Part shown: positions 52,080-61,221 of the stretch, piece after piece
Layout of the letters: each line of letters starts with the position of its first letter
How positions within the stretch are numbered: position 1 is the first letter of the stretch
Origin: Vampirovibrio chlorellavorus
GTDB taxonomy: Bacteria; Cyanobacteriota; Vampirovibrionia; Vampirovibrionales; Vampirovibrionaceae
NCBI RefSeq assembly: GCF_003149375.1
Contig: NZ_QFWH01000006.1
Location: 62,001-126,000, forward strand
DNA: 64,000 bases
Reading direction: 5' to 3'
Program-made: the position numbers and the translations under genes
Notes under the pieces: model-generated
What the model saw: only the letters and a program-made list of their open reading frames with translations
Database searches by the model: none
Told to the model about the DNA's origin: nothing

Positions 52080-53258
52080 CTAGGCCACGGGTTGCTTCAG
52101 GAAGCTGGCGACTTTGCTGGCGGCGGCTTCCAGGGTTTCCTCCACGGCGTACTGAATGCCGGAATCCGCCAGGATCTGTTTGCCCAAGTCCACGTTGGTG
52201 CCTTTCATCCGGATGACCAACGGCAAGCGCATTTCCAGCTTGCGAGCGGCTTTCACCACCCCTTCGGCCAGTTTGTCGCACCGCAGAATGCCGCCGAAGA
52301 TGTTGATAAAAACCACTTCCACGGTTTCATCGGACAACAGAATGCGGAAGGCGTTTTCCAGCGCTTCATCGGTGGCGCTGCCGCCCACATCCAGGAAGTT
52401 GGCCGGTGCGGCGCCATACTGCTTGATGATGTCCATGGTGGCCATCGCCAGACCGGCCCCGTTGACCAGACAGCCCACGTTGCCTTCCAGCTTAATGTAG
52501 TTCAGGTTGTAGCGAGAGGCTTCCACTTCCAGCGGATCTTCCTCGTCCAAATCCCGGTAGGACACGATGTCCGGGTGGCGGAACAGGGCGTTGGAATCGA
52601 AGTCCACTTTGGCATCCAGAGCAAACACCCGGTTGTCGGTGGTGACTACCAGCGGGTTGATTTCCACCATGGCGCAATCGGCTTCGATAAAGACTTTGTA
52701 CAGGTTGGTGATCAGCTTCAGAGCGTCTTTCATGCCTTCTGCCGGAATATTCAGGGCGTAGGCGATTTTGCGGGCCTGATAGGGCTGCAAGCCAATAACC
52801 GGGTGAATGAATTCCTTAATAATGCGCTCGGGGTTTTTTTCAGCGACTTCCTCAATGTCCATACCGCCGTCCTGAGAGGCCATAATCACCGGGCGAGCGG
52901 TGGCCCGATCCAGCACGATGCTGATGTAGAGTTCACGGGCAATAGAGGAGGCTTCTTCCACCAGCACGGATTTGACTTTTTTGCCTTCCGGGCCGGTCTG
53001 GTGGGTGACCAGCTGCATGCCGATGATTTGCTTGGCCGCTTCCCGCACGCCATCCAAAGAATCCACCACTTTCACGCCGCCGCCTTTGCCCCGGCCACCG
53101 GCGTGGATTTGGGCCTTCACTACGTAGCGGTTGTCCTTGGTTTTCAAAATCTGGGCCACTTGCACGGCTTCATCGGGGGTAAAGGCTACTTGCCCTTCCG
53201 GAACCGGAATGTTGTACTTACGGAACAGCTCTTTGGCTTGGTACTCGTGGATTTTCAT
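52080..53258 (-). CDS. sucC: Succinyl-CoA synthetase beta subunit
   Basis: ATP-grasp subunit of the TCA-cycle ligase, 392 residues. Sequence features: MKIHEYQAKELFRKYNIPVP, the nucleotide-binding VKAQIHAGGRGKGGGVKV, VEINPLVVT, LDVGGSATDEAL and VFINIFGGILRCD. Start ATG 53258, with AGAGGT upstream, gives the exact family N-terminus. Together with sucD it makes the heterotetramer; a nuclease gene interrupts the pair. Confidence 0.97.
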   Translation of the reverse strand: MKIHEYQAKELFRKYNIPVPEGQVAFTPDEAVQVAQILKTKDNRYVVKAQIHAGGRGKGGGVKVVDSLDGVREAAKQIIGMQLVTHQTGPEGKKVKSVLVEEASSIARELYISIVLDRATARPVIMASQDGGMDIEEVAEKNPERIIKEFIHPVIGLQPYQARKIAYALNIPAEGMKDALKLITNLYKVFIEADCAMVEINPLVVTTDNRVFALDAKVDFDSNALFRHPDIVSYRDLDEEDPLEVEASRYNLNYIKLEGNVGCLVNGAGLAMATMDIIKQYGAAPANFLDVGGSATDEALENAFRILLSDETVEVVFINIFGGILRCDKLAEGVVKAARKLEMRLPLVIRMKGTNVDLGKQILADSGIQYAVEETLEAAASKVASFLKQPVA

Positions 53259-53315
53259 CGGTCGACCTCTATCTATACGGAAAAATAAAAACACGCTGGG
53301 GAAAATCAGGTGAAA

Positions 53316-53342
53316 ACGGGTAAGCCGGAAAGGCTTACCCGT
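53316..53342 (-). terminator. Possible terminator of the DUF1292 gene
   Basis: Perfect 11-bp stem ACGGGTAAGCC/GGCTTACCCGT with a 5-base loop, followed on the minus strand by only four T residues. It lies between the DUF1292 gene and sucC. Confidence 0.5.
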
Positions 53343-53350
53343 AATGATGC

Positions 53351-53737
53351 TTAGTTCTCGTTGTTTTCGGTGAAGTCGGTGACATCTATCTCCACGTCAC
53401 CTTCTTCATCATCCATGTTGTCAATGAAGGCCACCACTTTTTCAAATTCGGCCTCGTCCTCAATGGCTTCATACACTTCCTGGCCATCTTCGTAGCTAAT
53501 GCGCATGACCACCACTTCTTCCTCGTACCCCTCTTCGGACTCAGCGCCTTCTTCGGCCTCTTCGTCCAGCTCATCGGGCTGGTTGCCCTTGTAAATCAGC
53601 AGGGCGTACTCCTGGCCGTCCACTTCCAGTTCGCTGACTTTTTCAAACACGTGAACCTGTCCGTCCTCATCGGTGGTTTCGATGATGTCGGTTTCGATGT
53701 AGCTGCTGTTTTCCGTGTGACGTCCGTTTTCGATCAT
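53351..53737 (-). CDS. DUF1292-family acidic protein
   Basis: Protein of 128 residues, very acidic. The pattern IIETTDEDGQVHVFEKVSEL, EYALLIYKG and VVVMRISYEDGQEVYEAIED is that of DUF1292 (YrzB-like) proteins found next to the ruvX/udk genes in Firmicutes; function unknown. A Glu-rich loop of about 20 residues interrupts the domain. AAGGA lies ten bases before the ATG. It precedes sucC on the same strand and may share a transcript with the helicase upstream. Confidence 0.85.
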   Translation of the reverse strand: MIENGRHTENSSYIETDIIETTDEDGQVHVFEKVSELEVDGQEYALLIYKGNQPDELDEEAEEGAESEEGYEEEVVVMRISYEDGQEVYEAIEDEAEFEKVVAFIDNMDDEEGDVEIDVTDFTENNEN

Positions 53738-53942
53738 GCCAAGAGTCCTTTTTACTTGATGGGGTTGGAGGGGGCTGGCTTTTGGGCTTGAGTCGCTTGT
53801 CTCTGAGCCGGGGCCAAATAAAACTCCCTGAATGAGCCAGAGTTTACCACAAAGACGCCTGATTCGCCGGAGAGGCCAAGCTGTTTTTTTGACCCCTGTG
53901 ATGCGTCAGGGACGGGGCTGTTCTGGGCCGGGGGGATACTTG

Positions 53943-55955
53943 CTAGAACAGGATGGCGTCATCGGCGCTCAGGGCCAGGGGATCGCCAGAGGGCTCCAAA
54001 ACGCCCGAGGCGCCAAACAGCCAATCGGGCACATCGGCCAGCCGGGAAACGGTTTGCACGGAAGGCAAACTGCGCTGAATGATTTTGCCGTAGCCCTTTT
54101 GCCGAATGCGAGGATCCAGAATGGCCACCAGTCCTTTGTCCGTGCCGGTGCGAATCAGTCGGCCAAACCCCTGCTTGAGCTTAATGACCGCCTGCGGCAG
54201 CACGTACTGTCCAAACCAGTCATCGCCCCTGGCCTTAATGTAATCCACCACCGCTTGGTTGACCGGATCTCCGGGGGGAGAGAAGGGGATCTTGTCCATA
54301 ATCACGCAACTCAGGGATTCTCCCGGCACGTCAATGCCCTCCCAAAAGGTAGAAGTGGCGAAAATGACGCTGTTGGGCGTTTCTTTAAACCAGTCAATCA
54401 GGCGGTTTCTGGGCATTTCCCCTTGCACCTTGCAGGGAAAGGGCAGTCGCGGAATCAGGGCCTCGCTGATGCGGCGCATGGCCTGATTGCTGGTGAACAG
54501 CACAAAGGCCCGCCCTTGAGAAAGGGCCAGAATATCAGCGATTTCCTCGGTGATGCCGATGTTGAATAAATCGCTGTTGGGATCGGGCAAATGCGACGGC
54601 AGGTACAGGACGCACTGATCCTCATAGCGGAAGGGGCTGGGAAGCACCAGATCCTCGGATTTGGCGATGCCCAGATCCTTTTGAATGAACTGCAGGTTGT
54701 TGTTCACCGCCAGGGTGGCGCTGGTGAGGATGCCGATTTTTTCCTGCCATAGCTGGGTGCCCATAATGTCGGCGATGTTCAGAGGGGTGGATTTCAGCTC
54801 GTAATACAGTCGTTCCTTGTCCACTTCCACCCAGTTGACTCGTTGCTTGGCGAAGGGATCTTCTTCTAGAAAGAACTCCCAACGGGCAATGAGGCCTTGC
54901 AATTGCTTGATCAGCTTTTCCCGCTGGGCTTTGGCCTTATCCATATCCAGCTCGGATTCAAACAAATCGGGGCGAATGATGGAGAGCTGCTTGACGTCCA
55001 TGCCCACCAGCCACTGCTCCAGATCCTGCAGGATTTGAATGTGTTTTTTAACGATGTAGAGAAATAGTTCATCCGGGTACAGGCGAAAAACGCTGTTTTC
55101 GGCTCGAAACAGCCACTCAAAAATGGCCGCTTCCGATTCCATAATCAGGTGGTGAAAATGCTCTGGCAGGGGTTGCAAACGGCGATGAATTTTCTGCAGC
55201 AGCTTTTGGGTGGCGAACTTACCGATACGCACGGTAAAGGCCCCCAGCGCGTAGTGCTTGATCTGGTGGGCCTCATCGAAAATGACCACCTGATGCGGGG
55301 GAAGCAGGCTCTGGGCCGCTGATAAATCCTGTAGGTACAAGGCGTGGTTGACGATCAGCACATCGGCCTGATCCAGATCCTCCCGGGCTTGCCGGTAGGG
55401 GTTCTGATCGTAGAAGCGGCAGCGCCGTCCCAGGCAGTCTTCGGAATCCGAGCGGATTTCCTTCCACAGTTCCTGCGGGATGGAAAATTCCAGTTCGGCG
55501 ATGTCCCCGCTCCAGCCCCGTAGTAATTCTGCTTTCAGGTAGTTCAGGTGCAGAAATTCCGAGGAGTTGGTCTTGACCTGCCGTTCCACTTCCGTCAGTT
55601 TCTGGATGCACAGGTAATTGCCCCGCCCTTTGACCAGCTTGACCTTGAGTTGATCCAGCCCGGCCGCTTTGGCCAAAAAGGGAATGTCCTTTTGCAGCAG
55701 TTGCTCCTGTAGGGCGATGGTTGCCGTGGAAATGGCCACCGGTACTTTTTTGCCCTCCCCATCCAGTTTTTCCTGAAACAGGGCCGGGATCAGATAGCCA
55801 AACGATTTGCCGGAGCCGGTACCCGCTTCCACCACCAGGGTTTGTTTCAGTTCAATACTCTGAGCCACCCGGGACACCATCATTTCCTGGGCCTTGCGGG
55901 GCTCGTAGTTATCAAACTGCCTTAAAATCTCAAAATATTTTTCCAGAATGTTCAT
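53943..55955 (-). CDS. DinG/XPD-family ATP-dependent helicase
   Basis: Superfamily 2 helicase of 670 residues acting in DNA repair. Motif I is EAGTGSGKS (43-51), motif II DEAH in VVIFDEAHQIKHYA, and the C-terminal motifs include TSTFWEGIDVPGE and VIKLKQGFGRLIRTGTDKG. The iron-sulfur region has Cys116, Cys174 and Cys179, but the fourth ligand position of E. coli DinG (here residue 185) is Asn, so a normal 4Fe-4S cluster may be absent. Start ATG 55955 has no strong ribosome binding site. Confidence 0.9.
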   Translation of the reverse strand: MNILEKYFEILRQFDNYEPRKAQEMMVSRVAQSIELKQTLVVEAGTGSGKSFGYLIPALFQEKLDGEGKKVPVAISTATIALQEQLLQKDIPFLAKAAGLDQLKVKLVKGRGNYLCIQKLTEVERQVKTNSSEFLHLNYLKAELLRGWSGDIAELEFSIPQELWKEIRSDSEDCLGRRCRFYDQNPYRQAREDLDQADVLIVNHALYLQDLSAAQSLLPPHQVVIFDEAHQIKHYALGAFTVRIGKFATQKLLQKIHRRLQPLPEHFHHLIMESEAAIFEWLFRAENSVFRLYPDELFLYIVKKHIQILQDLEQWLVGMDVKQLSIIRPDLFESELDMDKAKAQREKLIKQLQGLIARWEFFLEEDPFAKQRVNWVEVDKERLYYELKSTPLNIADIMGTQLWQEKIGILTSATLAVNNNLQFIQKDLGIAKSEDLVLPSPFRYEDQCVLYLPSHLPDPNSDLFNIGITEEIADILALSQGRAFVLFTSNQAMRRISEALIPRLPFPCKVQGEMPRNRLIDWFKETPNSVIFATSTFWEGIDVPGESLSCVIMDKIPFSPPGDPVNQAVVDYIKARGDDWFGQYVLPQAVIKLKQGFGRLIRTGTDKGLVAILDPRIRQKGYGKIIQRSLPSVQTVSRLADVPDWLFGASGVLEPSGDPLALSADDAILF

Positions 55956-56328
55956 GGAGCGGGTGGGGCAAGTTTCTCATGAGTCAATGGCGCTGCAAAT
56001 CGGGATCTTGCAGTCTCGAAAAAACATTCGTATTGCTAACCATAGCACTTTTGACCGCCCTTGTCTTGCCTTTTTCAGAGCGTCCTCCAGTTCAGATGAT
56101 CGTCCATCCGGTGGGCATCCACCCGGCAAGTGGCAGGCCGGGAGAGGCCACTGCGGCCTTCTGGGGCCGGATGTTCCGCCAATCAGGCCGGTCGGTTCTT
56201 CCTCCCGCTGGCAAAAAGGGCTACAATGACAGAGAACAGTCATCCGCCGGGAAGCGGGCGGAGACTGCCCCGTGAGTTGAGGTTGGGACTTTGCCCAGTA
56301 TTCGCCCAGAAGAGCCCCCCAAATAGCC

Positions 56329-57339
56329 ATGATTCAGGCCCATCCTATTACGATAGAGACTGTGGATGCCTTGCGGGGCCTTTACCAGCGCTTTTGCCAA
56401 AAGGCCATTTCGGAGTACCGGTGGGCCCATGAGCCCATTGCCTTTGAGGCGCTGGCGCAAGCGTTGTCCCATAACCTTCTGCAGGGCTACTGGGTAGAGG
56501 ATACGGCCAATCCTGAACCCATTGCCCTGATGCTGTATCGGCTGGAAGAACACCGGGCCATTGAGATCAACCTGATTTATGTGGAAGTGGATGACCTGAA
56601 AACGGTCACCGACCGGCTGATTCGCCGCTTTATCGCCGATCACCGGGAAACCGAGGGCTGGGACGTGGTTAGCTACGCCATGTTGGGCCCCCAGGGCGCT
56701 TTGGTTAGGACGCTGCCCTGGTATGGATTCAAACCCATCGGGCAGGCCCAGTTCTGTCTGGATTTGACCGACAGCATCAGCTTGCAGATTTTTCAGCAGC
56801 AGGGCTTTGAACCGCTGGAGGCTGGCTACCGGCTGGATTGCTGGCAGCCGCAGTATGCAGGCGCCGTGGCCGAGTGCATTCATGAGGCCTTTCAGAATGC
56901 CGTGGACAGCCTGTGGGACCCACGCTTCCGCACACTGGCCGGGGCCCGCAAGGTGGTGGGCCTGATGAGCGCCGGAATGATGGGCCCGCTTCTGTCCCGT
57001 TGCACCAGTATTCTGCTGCGGGATGAACAGCCAGTGGGCTTCTGTTTTTTACTGCAGGACAGCCTGATGGAGGCCCATATTCCGCTGATTGGCATTAAGC
57101 CCGCCGAACGTCGGAAAAAGCTGGGCAGCCTGTTGCTGAAAGATTGTATCGTGCGTACCGTGCAGGACATGGTGTCCGAGCAAAACAGTATTTTGAGAAT
57201 CAAGGCCACCACGGACACGGACAATATCCGGGCCATTAAAATGTATCGGCGCATGGGTTTTCGAGAAGAGTACAACTATCCGCATGTGTATTTGACACGG
57301 GAAAAACTGCGGGCGTTTCAACCCGGAAAGTGGTGTTAG
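56329..57339 (+). CDS. Tandem GNAT-family acetyltransferase
   Basis: Protein of 336 residues with two GNAT-like halves. The C-terminal half (about 165-325) is the clearer one: IPLIGIKPAERRKKLGSLLL is the acetyl-CoA-binding motif A, and TTDTDNIRAIKMYRRMGFRE the end of the fold. The N-terminal half (1-150) has a weaker pattern (IEINLIYVEVDDLKTVTDRL and VVSYAMLGPQGALVRTLPWY). The next gene, a PRMT-like fusion, starts 12 bases after its stop, so they are surely one operon. Substrate unknown; a protein or peptide is suggested only by the context. Confidence 0.8.
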   Translation: MIQAHPITIETVDALRGLYQRFCQKAISEYRWAHEPIAFEALAQALSHNLLQGYWVEDTANPEPIALMLYRLEEHRAIEINLIYVEVDDLKTVTDRLIRRFIADHRETEGWDVVSYAMLGPQGALVRTLPWYGFKPIGQAQFCLDLTDSISLQIFQQQGFEPLEAGYRLDCWQPQYAGAVAECIHEAFQNAVDSLWDPRFRTLAGARKVVGLMSAGMMGPLLSRCTSILLRDEQPVGFCFLLQDSLMEAHIPLIGIKPAERRKKLGSLLLKDCIVRTVQDMVSEQNSILRIKATTDTDNIRAIKMYRRMGFREEYNYPHVYLTREKLRAFQPGKWC

Positions 57340-57350
57340 AGAGGCGAATC

Positions 57351-58556
57351 ATGGGTCAATTTCAGGATTTAACAACCAGGGTCAAACTGAACCCGGAAAC
57401 CTACTTCAAGTACGATGGCGGCGAGCATATTCTGCTGAAAAACATTCACTCCGACGATGGGTTGAGCATCAAGTACGACATCATGCTCATTTTGTATGAG
57501 TTAATCCACTGGAAGAGCGTGGGGGAGCTGATTGCCCCCTGGCCGCCGGATGATCAGGAGAAGATCAAGACCCATCTGGAAACCCTGTACGCCAGCCGCA
57601 TTGTCATCACCGATGAAGCGGAGGCCGCCGTGGCCTCGGAAAGCGGATTGTCCGAGACGCTGGGCAAAAACATTCACATCAACGTGGAAAATCACCATGT
57701 CATGCTGCGGGACTTTGTGCGCATGGCCGCTTATCGTCGGGCCATTGAACGGGCAGTGACCCCGGAGACGGTGGCCCTGGACCTGGGCTGTGGCTCGGGG
57801 GTGCTGTCCTTTTTTGCGGCCAAAGCGGGCGCTCGTAAAATTTTCGCCATTGAGCGCCGCTCTGACATTATTTATCTGGCCGAGCAACTGGCCAACGCCA
57901 ACGGGCTGGCCTCCCAAATCGAGTTTGTGGAAGGCGCATCCAGTCATATCAGCGAGGAGCGCTTGCAGCCCAAGCCCAACCTGCTGGTGGCCGAAATTCT
58001 GGCCAATGGCATTCTGGAAGAGAACGTGCTGGAGTTCACCATTGATGCCCGGCGTCGTTTTCTAGCGCCGGGGGCCCGCATGATTCCTTGCGGGCTGGAT
58101 ATTTACTTCTTTGGCTTTGATTGCGGCTTGCATCAAAGCCGCTGGGAGGAAGTAGAGGAGTTCAAGGACCTTTACGGCATCGACTTTACCCTGCTGGGGC
58201 ATGTGCTTTGCGGCAAGGCCACCATGCGTCTGGATCGCTTCAATACGGCCCTGCACAAGGCGGTGACTGATCCGGTACTGGTGCAGGCCATCGACTTTAT
58301 GACGCTTGAAAACCCGGCCTTTGTCAGCCGGTTTAAGCTGGTGGCCAAAGAGGACGGTCAGATCACCAGTTTCTGCGGTTATTTCAAAGCGCATCTGGAC
58401 GCGGAGACGGTGCTAACCAATTCTCCGTGGGCCCCGCCCACCCACTGGACGCATCTCATTTATACCCTGCCCGCTGCTCGTTCCGTGAAACGAGGCGATG
58501 TGCTTCAGTTGGAGCTGATTTACGACGGGGCTATGCGGCTGCAATTACTGGATTGA
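57351..58556 (+). CDS. PqqD-like domain fused to a protein-arginine-methyltransferase-like enzyme
   Basis: Protein of 401 residues. Residues 10-88 have a winged-helix pattern similar to PqqD/RRE domains, the peptide-binding modules of RiPP enzymes. From 114 the sequence is PRMT-like: HHVMLRDFVRMAAYRRAI, the AdoMet motif VALDLGCGSGVLSFFAAKAG (141-160), acidic post-I IFAIERR, the double-E loop E215-x8-E224 in LLVAEILANGILEE, and the THW loop at 364-366. The double-E and THW loops are what separate PRMTs from other methyltransferases. Start ATG 57351, with GAGAGG seven bases upstream. Operon with the GNAT gene. Confidence 0.8.
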   Translation: MGQFQDLTTRVKLNPETYFKYDGGEHILLKNIHSDDGLSIKYDIMLILYELIHWKSVGELIAPWPPDDQEKIKTHLETLYASRIVITDEAEAAVASESGLSETLGKNIHINVENHHVMLRDFVRMAAYRRAIERAVTPETVALDLGCGSGVLSFFAAKAGARKIFAIERRSDIIYLAEQLANANGLASQIEFVEGASSHISEERLQPKPNLLVAEILANGILEENVLEFTIDARRRFLAPGARMIPCGLDIYFFGFDCGLHQSRWEEVEEFKDLYGIDFTLLGHVLCGKATMRLDRFNTALHKAVTDPVLVQAIDFMTLENPAFVSRFKLVAKEDGQITSFCGYFKAHLDAETVLTNSPWAPPTHWTHLIYTLPAARSVKRGDVLQLELIYDGAMRLQLLD

Positions 58557-58852
58557 GCATAGGGGTGGACTTGCGCTGCCCCGCTGGTCTGATTTGGGTG
58601 TCTCTGTCTGGGTCTCTCTCTCTTCTGCCCCTGACGTAAACAGGGGAAAAAGACTGGTATTTTGGGCGGTGTTTGCCTACAATAGCCATAGTGAATCAGA
58701 ATTAAACAGTCTGATTTCCGGCTGATTTCCGGGAGACATGGCCTTAGGGGCTTCCGATCCGCAGGCCGAGGGGCTTGAGCCAAAATTGCTCAAATGGGAT
58801 TAGCGCAAGCGAAAATTGCTTATTAAGGGAAATAGCTCGAGGGAGGAAGATC

Positions 58853-59575
58853 GTGGCGGTACTACAACCCCGATCCGGGAAGGGTTTTCACAAAGTGGTG
58901 GCCTCTTATGAGGAAGCGCTGGCTGGATTTCAGGACGGTTTAACCGTGATGGTGGGGGGCTTTGGCCTCTGTGGCATCCCGGAAGGCCTGATTCAGGCTG
59001 TTTATCAATCCGGGGTGAAAGGGCTGACCTGTATTTCCAACAACGCCGGGGTGGATGGCTTTGGCTTGGGCCTGTGGCTGCAAAAGCGCCAGATTGCCAC
59101 CATGATCGCCTCCTATGTCGGCGAGAATGCCCTGTTTGAGGAGTTGTTTCTGTCGGGCGAGATGAAGGTGGTTTTAACCCCGCAGGGCACCCTGGCGGAA
59201 AAAATCCGGGCCGGTGGGGCGGGCATTCCCGCTTTTTACACGGCCACCGGGGTGGGAACGCTGGTGGCGGAAGGCAAGGAAACCCGAACTTTTGAGGGGC
59301 GCCAGTACGTGCTGGAACCGTCCCTGACCGCGGATTTTTCACTGGTGAAAGCCTGGCGGGCCGACACCATGGGCAATCTGGTGTATCGCAAAACGGCCAT
59401 GAACTTCAATCCCATGATGGCTACCGCCGGGAAAATCACGGTGGCGGAAGTCGAGGAGATTGTGCCAGCAGGCACCCTGGACCCCGAGCATATTCATACC
59501 CCCGGCATCTACGTGGATCGGGTCATTCAGGGGCGCTTTGAGAAGCGCATTGAGCAGCGCACCGTCCGGCATTAG
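58853..59575 (+). CDS. scoA: 3-oxoacid CoA-transferase subunit A
   Basis: Alpha subunit of a succinyl-CoA:acetoacetate-type CoA-transferase, 240 residues. The glycine loop [18 protein letters not shown] is the family signature, with [30 protein letters not shown] and [27 protein letters not shown]. The start is GTG 58853, six bases after GGGAGGAAG, not the longer frame. Upstream is a -10-like TACAATAG at 58678. It is followed by subunit B after 86 bases. It activates acetoacetate or similar acids for catabolism. Confidence 0.95.
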   Translation: MAVLQPRSGKGFHKVVASYEEALAGFQDGLTVMVGGFGLCGIPEGLIQAVYQSGVKGLTCISNNAGVDGFGLGLWLQKRQIATMIASYVGENALFEELFLSGEMKVVLTPQGTLAEKIRAGGAGIPAFYTATGVGTLVAEGKETRTFEGRQYVLEPSLTADFSLVKAWRADTMGNLVYRKTAMNFNPMMATAGKITVAEVEEIVPAGTLDPEHIHTPGIYVDRVIQGRFEKRIEQRTVRH

Positions 59576-59661
59576 TATTGCTGCATCGTCCATCAGCGGC
59601 GCATGTCGCTCCGATCCAACGGTTTTTATCAGATTCATGAATGAATGAGGGCTTGAAACGC

Positions 59662-60330
59662 ATGTCTATTACCGGGGCCTTAACCCGCGATCAAATTGCC
59701 CAGCGCATTGCCCAGGAGCTGCGGGATGGGTATTACGTCAATTTGGGCATTGGCATTCCCACGCTGGTGGCCAATTACATTCCACATGATATTGAAGTCC
59801 TGTTTCAGTCGGAAAACGGCCTGCTGGGCATGGGGCCTTTCCCCACGGAGGCCGAAGTCGACGCGGATCTGATCAACGCGGGCAAGCAGACCGTCACCGC
59901 GGTGACCGGGGCCTGCTATTTCTCGTCCGCCGATAGTTTTGCCATGATTCGCGGAGGGCATGTGGATTTAACCGTGCTGGGGGCCTTCGAGGTGGATGAA
60001 GCGGGCAGTATGGCGTCCTGGATGATCCCCGGCAAGCTGGTGAAAGGCATGGGTGGGGCCATGGATCTGGTGGCTGGCGCCGATAATATCATCGTGGCAA
60101 TGGCCCACGCCAATAAGGCCGGAGAATCCAAGATTCTGAAGCGCTGTAACCTGCCTTTAACCGGGGTACACTGCGTAAAAAAAGTGGTGACCGACCTGGC
60201 GGTGCTGGAGTTGATTGAGGGGCGCTTTCATTTGCTGGAACGGGCCCCGGGAGTCAGTGTGGATGAAATTCAGCGCCTGACCGAGGCGGAGCTGGTCATT
60301 CCACAGCGTGTGCCGGAAATGGCACTCTAG
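59662..60330 (+). CDS. scoB: 3-oxoacid CoA-transferase subunit B
   Basis: Beta subunit of 222 residues. It has YYVNLGIGIPTLVANYIP, the catalytic glutamate in QSENGLLGMGPFP (Glu about 52), GACYFSSADSFAMIRGGH and DLTVLGAFEVDEAGSMASW. ATG 59662 has GAGGG ten bases before it; an in-frame ATG seven codons earlier is possible. Forms the heterodimeric transferase with scoA. Confidence 0.95.
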   Translation: MSITGALTRDQIAQRIAQELRDGYYVNLGIGIPTLVANYIPHDIEVLFQSENGLLGMGPFPTEAEVDADLINAGKQTVTAVTGACYFSSADSFAMIRGGHVDLTVLGAFEVDEAGSMASWMIPGKLVKGMGGAMDLVAGADNIIVAMAHANKAGESKILKRCNLPLTGVHCVKKVVTDLAVLELIEGRFHLLERAPGVSVDEIQRLTEAELVIPQRVPEMAL

Positions 60331-60403
60331 GGGTTGGCCGCTTTGTCAAATGGCAAAAGGCTTTGCTGTAATGAAAAGTTACTAAATTGCCTGCACCAGG
60401 CCA

Positions 60404-60433
60404 TTGATTTTTAGGCCTTCATTTCACTATACT
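60404..60433 (+). promoter_or_regulatory. Putative promoter of the BlaI-type regulator gene
   Basis: TTGATT (60404-60409), 18 bases, TATACT (60428-60433). The rest of the 330-base gap downstream of scoB shows no gene; the leader to ATG 60661 would be about 220 bases. No TACA/TGTA operator typical of BlaI was seen. Confidence 0.55.
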
Positions 60434-60660
60434 AATTCAACGGCCTTACAAGCTCAGGCTTTTGAGGATATACTCGTCTCTCATAAAGCAGTGCCTTCAT
60501 TCCAGTCGAAAGGCCATCTGGGTTTTTAAGTGACGTGAGGCTTTTAGAGGCGCTTTACCCGAGTCGCCCGAATTGGCGAGCATGGACTCGAGATTTTTGT
60601 GAGAGCAATGCAGTTATCAGTTCACCAGAGATATGGATGTTTCGGAGGAAGATTGAAGGG

Positions 60661-61071
60661 ATGGACTTAAAACAGGGCGATCTGGAAAACATCATTCTCA
60701 ACGCGCTCTGGGATTTAGAGAGCGATGGCAGTGAACGCATTTTCGTGGGTGATATTCAGGAAAAAATCAAATCTCCCAGCAAAAAGTGGGCCTACACTAC
60801 CGTCAAAACGGTCCTGGATCGTCTGGTGGACAAGGATATTGCCGTCAGAGAGAAGGACGGTAAAAAATATTTGTACCGTTCCGTGGTGGATCGGGATGAG
60901 GCCGGTATTTTGGCCTTGAAAAAAGTGGTTCGGCAGTACTTTAAAAACGACGTGAATGAACTGGTCAGTTGCCTGAACAAGCTGGACAGTCTGGATGCTC
61001 AGGCGCTGGCGGAACGAAAGGTCGCTTCCGGGCAACTGGAAGATACCCGCAAGGGATTGGCGGCCCGCTAA
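60661..61071 (+). CDS. BlaI/MecI-family transcriptional repressor
   Basis: Protein of 136 residues with the BlaI winged helix: DLENIILNALWDLESDGSER, VGDIQEKIK and the recognition region WAYTTVKTVLDRLVDKDIAV, followed by KDGKKYLYRSVV as the wing. The C-terminal helices form the dimer. No BlaR/MecR sensor gene or beta-lactamase is adjacent, although a beta-lactamase-fold gene lies at 38187. Start ATG 60661 after GGAGGAAG. Relatives (CopY) are copper-responsive but need a Cys pattern not present here. Confidence 0.88.
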   Translation: MDLKQGDLENIILNALWDLESDGSERIFVGDIQEKIKSPSKKWAYTTVKTVLDRLVDKDIAVREKDGKKYLYRSVVDRDEAGILALKKVVRQYFKNDVNELVSCLNKLDSLDAQALAERKVASGQLEDTRKGLAAR

Positions 61072-61221
61072 GCACCGCTCTGGCTTGTTTTTTTCAGAAG
61101 GGTGCCCACATAATCCTGAATTGTATGCAGAGCCCTCTATCTGGGGCACGCTCACCGGGGCATTCTCTCCGAGGCACTTGATGGGGTGAACGCTGTTTTA
61201 CGTTGGCGCCAAGGCCACGCT

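Noticed and set aside
51976-52281. N-terminal extension of the GIY-YIG frame upstream of Met at 51975
   Set aside because: The extension translates repeat C and the opposite end of sucC (Arg/Gly-rich) and is not part of the nuclease domain.
51864-53288. 474-codon plus-strand frame opposite sucC
   Set aside because: Shadow of sucC with biased His/Phe/Gln composition and no family features.
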